DNA of 19,207 nucleotides from the NCBI GenBank assembly GCA_964196275.1, contig CAXMSN010000017.1, forward strand, positions 1 to 19,207, given 5' to 3'. The notes beneath the pieces are model-generated. The model did no database searches. It was not told the DNA's origin and was given only the letters and a program-made list of their open reading frames with translations. Positions 14,021 to 19,207 of the stretch are shown piece by piece. Numbering within the stretch: position 1 is the first letter of the stretch; each line of letters opens with the position of its first letter. This DNA is from UBA5794 sp964196275. Its GTDB lineage: Bacteria; Actinomycetota; Acidimicrobiia; Spongiisociales; UBA5794. Position numbers and translations under genes: made by a program.

Positions 14021-14851
14021 CTAACCGCCGATGAGCATCAAGCCGAAGCGGGCGATCGCATCGACCTGCTCGAGTTCCTCGAGTTGGAGTTCGAGCCACT
14101 CTGTGATCTCCGGGCCCCAGACGATGAGGAACGCTGCGAGCAGGTTGACCCCGGAGTGCAGCGCGATCGAGAGCGACAGGTCGCCGCGATGGAGCGCAGC
14201 CCAGGCGAGCACGACTCCAATGAAGAAGAGACCGGGAACCGCGGCTCTCGCATCCCAGTCCAACAGCGGGTGGATGAGCGAGAACACCGCGGCGCTGACG
14301 ATGATCGAGGGCCATTTGCCCATGAAGCGCCCGAGCCAGGGAAGCAGCATGCCTCGATAGATGATCTCCTCGATCACCGGTGCCAACACTGCCACAGCGA
14401 GGAAGATCCCGAGCACCTCCAACGTCGTTTCCGATGATCCTGCGATGTCTGCAACACCCTGGGAGGGAGCGCCTTCGGGAAAGAGCAACTGCACGAATGG
14501 GATCGAGACCAGGACTGCTGCGATCTGCACGCCCATACCGGCGAAGACAGCCCACCAGTCCTTGCCTCTGAGCACGAGTCCAACATCTGCCGCCCACGAT
14601 CCAGAGCCCACGGTCCGTGAGAAGAGTGCCACGACCACGAACGAGCCAGCGAACTGGGCGATGAAGACCGCGGCAAAGGGCAGTGGTGAGAGCGGATCTA
14701 CGTCAGAAGCGACAATGATCCCTGCCACGAGTCCGGCGGCGAAGATGCCACCGACCAGTACGGCAAGCATCCAGACGATCAATGCCTTGCTCGACACCCG
14801 GCTGCGTTGAACGGGAAGGTATCCGGGGGGTGGAGGCGGTGGGTGTCCCAT
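14021..14851 (-). CDS. CPBP-family intramembrane metalloprotease (CAAX/Abi type)
   Basis: A 276-residue multi-pass membrane protein. It has a proline-rich N-terminus (MGHPPPPPPGYLP) and about seven or eight hydrophobic segments from residue 22 on. The three family motifs are present: EEIIYR at 161-166 (glutamate pair and arginine), FSLIH at 190-194 and HSGVN at 232-236, so it should be catalytically competent. CPBP proteases include eukaryotic CAAX prenyl endopeptidases and bacterial proteins in bacteriocin self-immunity or membrane-protein processing; the substrate here is unknown. The frame is open 47 residues further upstream, but that part overlaps the previous gene and is low-complexity. 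The ATG at 14851 shares one base with the preceding stop (TGATG), implying coupled translation with the small zincin. Confidence 0.88.
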   Translation of the reverse strand: MGHPPPPPPGYLPVQRSRVSSKALIVWMLAVLVGGIFAAGLVAGIIVASDVDPLSPLPFAAVFIAQFAGSFVVVALFSRTVGSGSWAADVGLVLRGKDWWAVFAGMGVQIAAVLVSIPFVQLLFPEGAPSQGVADIAGSSETTLEVLGIFLAVAVLAPVIEEIIYRGMLLPWLGRFMGKWPSIIVSAAVFSLIHPLLDWDARAAVPGLFFIGVVLAWAALHRGDLSLSIALHSGVNLLAAFLIVWGPEITEWLELQLEELEQVDAIARFGLMLIGG

Positions 14852-15222
14852 CAGGACGGGTTGCTTGCGGCGTAGGCGTCGACCTCGTACGAGATCGATC
14901 GGTATGAGGTCTCGTGGGAGATGCCGAGGACCCGGTAACGGAAGTACTGGCTCAGGTATCGGGGCAGGAACCACCGACCGTCTCTTCTCCACTGGGCGAC
15001 GTGCACCAGTTCATGGACGACGAGATCGGGGTGGAGGCCAGCGACGACGTCGTCGAACGTCTCGGGCCGAATGAAGATGCGGTCGCCAAGCGTGATCGCC
15101 GCGGCGCGATCACCGAGCATTGTGCGCATCGGGCGTGGCATCTCGGTGAACGTCACATCTCGGAACTCCGACGGATCCACCGAAAGACCTGACCGAACAA
15201 TGACGCTCTCCGCCGTCGCCAT
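14851..15222 (-). CDS. Small zincin-like putative metallopeptidase (HELVH)
   Basis: A 123-residue protein with no signal peptide. Residues 66-80 contain PDLVVHELVHVAQWR, a zinc-binding HExxH at 70-74. Further on, ISYEVDAYA supplies E113 as a likely third ligand, the gluzincin arrangement. Context resembles the minimal peptidase cores of DUF4157-like proteins (HELxHVxQ then YExxA). It is unusually short for an active peptidase. The ATG at 15222 overlaps the leuS stop by one base (TGATG), and its own stop overlaps the CPBP gene start in the same way. The longer open frame to 15444 lies inside leuS and is rejected. Function is unknown; coupling to a membrane protease suggests, but does not show, a shared proteolytic role. 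The family assignment is from motif only. Confidence 0.75.
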   Translation of the reverse strand: MATAESVIVRSGLSVDPSEFRDVTFTEMPRPMRTMLGDRAAAITLGDRIFIRPETFDDVVAGLHPDLVVHELVHVAQWRRDGRWFLPRYLSQYFRYRVLGISHETSYRSISYEVDAYAASNPS

Positions 15223-17957
15223 CAGACGACGAGGCTTACGACGTTCGGCAGCTTGGCGATCACCTTGCGAGGATCGGCACCGCCCGTGTGGGCCTGGACC
15301 CTTTCGGAAGCGAGAGCGAGCGTAACCGCTTGCTCTTGCGTGATTCCGACGGGAACCTCGATGCGATCTCGCACCCTTCCGTTCACCTGGACGACCATGG
15401 TGACCATGTCGACGGCAGTCAACTCTTCGTCGTACACCGGCCACGGAGCGACGACGACCGACTCCTCCTTGCCCAGGCGCTGCCAGAGTTCCTCTGCGAT
15501 ATGGGGGGCCAGCGGAGCGAGAAGCCTCGGAAACACGGAAGCGATGTCTGCCGGGACCAGCGGTTCGGCGACGAGCGCATTGTTCAACTCGAAGAGCCTT
15601 GCGACAGCGGTGTTGAAGTGGAGGTTCTCCATATCCGTGGTGACCGACTCGATCGTTCGGTGCAACAGCACGTTCAGGTCTCCTTGCGACGGCTCGTCGG
15701 AAACCATGATCTCCCCCGTCTCTTCATCGACGAAGTTTCGCCACAGCCGCTGAAGGAATCGGTGGACGCCCACGATGTCCCGTGTGGACCACGGCCTCGA
15801 CGTGTCGAGCGGGCCCATGAACATCTCGAACAGCCTCAGCGTGTCGACGCCGTATTCGTCGAAGATGTCATCCGGGTTCACAGAGTTCTTGAGCGACTTC
15901 CCCATCTTGCCGTAGTGGCGCGTCACCACCTCGCCGTTGTATGTGAACTCGCCGCCAGCTTCCACGACCTCATCGGCAGGCACGTACACACCGCGACTGT
16001 CGGCGAAGGCGTCGGCGAGGATGTAGCCCTGAGGGAAGAGCCTGCCGAATGGTTCCGCGGTTCCGACGAACCCGAGGTCGTTGAGCACCTTGTGCCAGAA
16101 GCGTGCATAGAGCAAGTGCAGCACAGCGTGCTCCACGCCTCCGACATAGAGATCGACGCCGTCATCGCCCATCCAATATCGCTCGGCTTCTTCGGAGACA
16201 AGCTCGGCTTCGTTGTTCGGGTCGAGATATCGGAGGTAGTACCAACATGATCCGGCCCACTGGGGCATCGTGTTGAGCTCCCGCGTGTACGTCACGCCGT
16301 CGATATCGACGTACTTCCAGTCATCTTCGGCCTTCACGAGCAGGGGCGTCGGATCCGCGTTCTCGTCATCGGAGACGTTCGGGCTGTAGTCATCGATCTC
16401 AGGAAGCCGGAGCGGTAACTCGTCGAGAGGGACGGCACGCAGTTCGCCGTTCGGGCCATGGAGTATCGGGATCGGTTCGCCCCAGTACCGCTGGCGGGAG
16501 AACAGCCAATCCCGCAGCTTGTAGTTGATCGTCCCCGCACCTGCTCCATTGAGTTCGAGCCATGCGATCGTCTTGCTCTTCGCATCGTTGATGTCGAGGC
16601 CGTCGAGGAATCCACTGTTCATGGCTGGGCCCTCGCCCGTGTAGGCATCGCCGGTGAAGTCGGGCGGCGGCTGCACCGTGCGGACGATCGGAAGGTCGAA
16701 TGCCTCAGCGAATTCCCAGTCACGCTCATCCTGGCCAGGTACAGCCATGATCGCACCGGTTCCGTATCCCATGAGCACGTAGTCGGCAACGAAGATCGGG
16801 ATATCCTCGCCGTTGAGCGGGTTCACCGCGAAGGCACCCGTGAACACACCTGTCTTGTCTCGTTCTTCGATCTGGCGCTCAAGCTCCGACTTGCGAGAGG
16901 CGGCGAGCCGGTATGCCTCGATCGCTGTCGCCGGGTCATCAATGCCGAGGGTCCACGAGGGTTTCGTCCCCTCCGGCCATGAATCGGTTGTGATCTCATC
17001 GACGATCGGATGCTCGGGTGCCAACACCATGTAGGTCGCACCGAACACGGTATCCGGTCGTGTGGTGAAGACCTTCAGCTGACCGTGGCCCTCGACCTCG
17101 AACACGATGTGTGCGCCTTCGGATCTTCCGATCCAATTCCGCTGCATGGTCTTGACCGACAGCGGCCAGTCCACGGTCTCCAGGTCATCAAGGAGTCGGT
17201 CGGCGTACGCCGTGATGCGAAGCATCCACTGGCGAAGCGGTCGCTGGTACACGGGGTGGTTGCCGCGCTCGGATCGCCCTTCTGCGGTCACTTCTTCATT
17301 CGCAAGCACCGTTCCCAATGCCGGGCACCAGTTGACCGCCACCTCATCGATGTAGGCGAGCCGCTGGCTGTCGAGGTACGTCGCACGATCGGCAGGTGCG
17401 AGGTTGTGCCACGCGACACCGTCAGCGTCCTTCTCACCTGCCTCCATCTCCGCCACAAGGTCAGGGATCGGCCTCGCTGTCTGCAGATCGACGTCGAACC
17501 AGGAGTCGAACAGTTTCAGGAAGATCCACTGGGTCCACTTGTAGTAATCAGGATCAGTGGTCGCAAACGACCGATCCCAATCGTATGAGAACCCGAACGC
17601 CTTGAGCTGGCGCGTGTAGTTCTCAAGGTTCCTGTCTGTGGTGATACGGGGGTGAACCCCTGTCTCGACGGCGTACTGCTCAGCGGGAAGACCGAACGCA
17701 TCGAACGCCATCGGGTGAAGCACGTTCGCGCCACGCATCCGGTGGTAGCGCGAGAAGATGTCGGTTCCGATGTAGCCGAGCGGGTGGCCGACGTGGAGTC
17801 CCGCACCCGACGGATACGGGAACATGTCGAGGATGTACATCTTCGGCTTGGAGGGATCGAACCCTTCGTCGCCGGGATTCGGGACGCGGTACATCCCCTG
17901 GTCAGCCCACGTTCGCTGCCAGCGCTGCTCGATCTCCTTGAAGTCGTACGAAGCCAT
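15222..17957 (-). CDS. leuS: Leucyl-tRNA synthetase
   Basis: A 911-residue class I synthetase that charges tRNA-Leu and edits misactivated amino acids. The ATP site has PYPSGAGLHVGH (47-58, HIGH motif as HVGH). The CP1 editing domain shows TTRPDTVFGATYMVLAPEHP (298-317) and GYGTGAIMAVPGQDERDWEF (397-416). The second ATP motif is KMGKS (684-688) rather than KMSKS. The C-terminal anticodon-binding and leucine-specific domains are complete. The ATG at 17957 has AGGAG four bases upstream and gives MASYDFKEIEQRW, the usual start; the open frame to 18188 overlaps the proA-like gene and is rejected. A 74-base gap separates it from the upstream gene. No T-box or other leader regulator fits in that space, and no good promoter was seen. 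It heads the TGATG-linked leuS-zincin-CPBP set. Confidence 0.97.
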   Translation of the reverse strand: MASYDFKEIEQRWQRTWADQGMYRVPNPGDEGFDPSKPKMYILDMFPYPSGAGLHVGHPLGYIGTDIFSRYHRMRGANVLHPMAFDAFGLPAEQYAVETGVHPRITTDRNLENYTRQLKAFGFSYDWDRSFATTDPDYYKWTQWIFLKLFDSWFDVDLQTARPIPDLVAEMEAGEKDADGVAWHNLAPADRATYLDSQRLAYIDEVAVNWCPALGTVLANEEVTAEGRSERGNHPVYQRPLRQWMLRITAYADRLLDDLETVDWPLSVKTMQRNWIGRSEGAHIVFEVEGHGQLKVFTTRPDTVFGATYMVLAPEHPIVDEITTDSWPEGTKPSWTLGIDDPATAIEAYRLAASRKSELERQIEERDKTGVFTGAFAVNPLNGEDIPIFVADYVLMGYGTGAIMAVPGQDERDWEFAEAFDLPIVRTVQPPPDFTGDAYTGEGPAMNSGFLDGLDINDAKSKTIAWLELNGAGAGTINYKLRDWLFSRQRYWGEPIPILHGPNGELRAVPLDELPLRLPEIDDYSPNVSDDENADPTPLLVKAEDDWKYVDIDGVTYTRELNTMPQWAGSCWYYLRYLDPNNEAELVSEEAERYWMGDDGVDLYVGGVEHAVLHLLYARFWHKVLNDLGFVGTAEPFGRLFPQGYILADAFADSRGVYVPADEVVEAGGEFTYNGEVVTRHYGKMGKSLKNSVNPDDIFDEYGVDTLRLFEMFMGPLDTSRPWSTRDIVGVHRFLQRLWRNFVDEETGEIMVSDEPSQGDLNVLLHRTIESVTTDMENLHFNTAVARLFELNNALVAEPLVPADIASVFPRLLAPLAPHIAEELWQRLGKEESVVVAPWPVYDEELTAVDMVTMVVQVNGRVRDRIEVPVGITQEQAVTLALASERVQAHTGGADPRKVIAKLPNVVSLVV

Positions 17958-18031
17958 CGCTCTCCTGTGGAGCCGCAACATTACCGCGTTGGAGAGGGTC
18001 TGATGCTTTCGCGGCAGTGAGCGGCGAGCGG

Positions 18032-19207
18032 TCAGCGACCGAGGTCGGGATTTTCCTGGTAGACCCGAGTCCTGATGGTGTAGGCCGAATCGCCAGAGAG
18101 GATGCCGCCTCGGCCGAAGAGCCTTCCCGCCTGCCAGTTCGACAGTCCAAGTTCGGGACGGGAGAGGGCATATTGGCCGTCGACCCATCGCGTGAACCCA
18201 TTGCCGACGAAAGGGGCATCGATCGCGGCGAAAAAGCGGTCCTGCTCGGCCTCGTCATCCGAGATCAGCGATGCCGCGAACCGTGGGCTGTAGCTGTTGA
18301 ACCAGGCCACTGCCTGCTCTACGTCGTCCACGACCGCAACCGTCACCTCGGGGCTGTCCTCCCACTCCCACTCCTCACCGAGGCGATCCTCACTGATCGG
18401 CTCGGCCTGAGGTTCGTCAGACGGACCGGAGGCTCGTGCGATCGGAACAACACGCCCGAACCAATCGGACGGCACGGCATGCTCGCTTCCCTCAAGGACA
18501 TGCAGCTTGACGTTCACGCCTCTTCGTTCCCCTGCACGTTCGATTGCATGGAGGAACGCAGGCATGAGCTCCGCCGCGATCGATCTCGGGATGCATGCCG
18601 TATTCAGGGTGTTGCACACCTTGCGGTCGAGCGAGTGATACACCGCAGCACCGAACGATTGAGGATCCGCAGACTCTCCCGCAACGATCCACGCACCGCC
18701 CGTGCCATGCAGGCTCACGGCGTTCCCTGCCTGTCTGGCTACAGCACCAAGCCTTGTCGTTGCCTGTCCCGACCCACGCGCTACCGCAAGGCTGAGGCGC
18801 GGGTCACTCATCATCGCGAGACCGGACGCCCTCGAGGCATCCGAGACGAGGCTCGCAGCACCAGAAGGCAGACCGCTCGCAGCAAGCGACGGGTCCAAGG
18901 CGTGTTCGACGATGGCTTGGGCCGTTCCGAGCGCATCAGACCCGATCCGGAAGACGACAGTGTTACCGCCGCGCAGCACACCCGTTGCGTCTGCGAAGAC
19001 GTTCGGACGCCCCTCGAAAACGAAGCCCACGACACCGAGCCCGTCGACGACCTGCTCAACCCTCCAGCCATCATGCTCGATCGTTTCAGACACCTTGCCG
19101 CGGCCGCTCGGTGCTTCCGCCCAAACGTTGAGACCCTCGATCATCCCTGTGCGCATACGATCGTCGAGGATCAGTCTGGTCACGCTGCGATTCCGCTCAC
19201 GCGCAGC
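18032..19207 (-). CDS. proA: Divergent gamma-glutamyl phosphate reductase (ProA-like), 5' end missing
   Basis: The frame is open to the right edge, so the visible 391 residues lack the N-terminus; the GTG at 19183 is an internal codon, because ProA-like sequence continues upstream of it (AARERNRSVTRLILDDRM). ProA reduces gamma-glutamyl phosphate to glutamate semialdehyde with NADPH in proline synthesis. ProA-type features: VVDGLGVVGFVFEGRPNV (about visible residues 54-70), a LRGGNTVVFR segment and the catalytic-cysteine region DRKVCNTLNTACI (cysteine near visible residue 198, compare CNTVETLL in E. coli). Differences: the loop usually reading PRGG is ARGSG, and the C-terminus reads LFGRGGILSGDSAYTIRTRVY instead of the usual HARGPMGLEALT-type end. 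It may be a lineage-specific ProA or a related aldehyde dehydrogenase with another substrate. proA upstream of leuS is a common neighbourhood in this group, from memory, usually with nadD and rsfS between. Confidence 0.72.
   Translation of the reverse strand, partial: AARERNRSVTRLILDDRMRTGMIEGLNVWAEAPSGRGKVSETIEHDGWRVEQVVDGLGVVGFVFEGRPNVFADATGVLRGGNTVVFRIGSDALGTAQAIVEHALDPSLAASGLPSGAASLVSDASRASGLAMMSDPRLSLAVARGSGQATTRLGAVARQAGNAVSLHGTGGAWIVAGESADPQSFGAAVYHSLDRKVCNTLNTACIPRSIAAELMPAFLHAIERAGERRGVNVKLHVLEGSEHAVPSDWFGRVVPIARASGPSDEPQAEPISEDRLGEEWEWEDSPEVTVAVVDDVEQAVAWFNSYSPRFAASLISDDEAEQDRFFAAIDAPFVGNGFTRWVDGQYALSRPELGLSNWQAGRLFGRGGILSGDSAYTIRTRVYQENPDLGR

Noticed and set aside
15288..16250. Plus-strand 320-codon open frame
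   Set aside because: Antisense to leuS, which is complete and well matched.
17958..18188. N-terminal extension of leuS
   Set aside because: The extension overlaps the proA-like gene, is arginine-rich without family similarity, and a strong ribosome site precedes the ATG at 17957.
1..19207. A defence island, secondary-metabolite cluster, prophage or CRISPR system
   Set aside because: No integrase, transposase, phage, Cas, toxin-antitoxin or biosynthetic genes were seen; the genes are housekeeping or competence genes in a common order.

Overview
The window looks like a piece of core chromosome from a GC-rich actinobacterium, probably of the Acidimicrobiia type; that placement is inference from gene content and order. 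The signs are a single-chain AceE-type pyruvate dehydrogenase E1, a BldD-type regulator with an intact c-di-GMP motif, a lepA-hemW-hrcA-dnaJ run, comEA-comEC-holA next to rpsT, and proA just upstream of leuS. Almost everything lies on the minus strand; only rpsT-greA is on the plus strand. No phage, insertion sequence, CRISPR array, tRNA or rRNA was seen.

Right to left (the direction of most transcription): 19207-14021 holds a divergent ProA-like reductase (5' end off the window), leuS, a very small HELVH zincin and a CPBP intramembrane protease. The last three are chained by two TGATG stop-start overlaps. A strong hairpin at 13936-13969 then covers the ribosome-binding site of comEA, the first gene of a compact comEA-comEC-holA operon (13932-10256). 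Its end faces the convergent rpsT-greA pair (9432-10183) across a 7-bp tandem repeat and a shared terminator-like hairpin. lepA starts back-to-back with rpsT and leads the lepA-hemW-hrcA-dnaJ operon (9318-4216). A CIRCE-like HrcA operator lies across the hemW/hrcA junction. After dnaJ come a hairpin, a good sigma-70 type promoter and the bldD-type regulator (4061-3609), then aceE (3436-731).

The left 730 bases and the aceE upstream region carry most of the unexplained structure. The first 143 bases encode the N-terminus of an ECF-like sigma factor running off the left edge. Between it and aceE lie several copies of an intergenic palindromic repeat built on GCATAA-N6-TTATGC, a perfect 16-bp palindrome and a perfect 12-bp-stem hairpin. 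One more copy of the repeat sits upstream of aceE, at almost the same distance from its start as a copy upstream of the sigma gene.

Functionally the window mixes translation and protein quality control (leuS, lepA, rpsT, hrcA-dnaJ), DNA uptake and replication (comEA, comEC, holA), transcript elongation (greA), central carbon entry (aceE) and proline synthesis (proA-like). I did not find a convincing new multi-gene system. The best leads are regulatory: the repeat family around aceE, the CIRCE-like site inside the hemW end, the comEA leader hairpin, and the predicted c-di-GMP-sensing BldD homologue.
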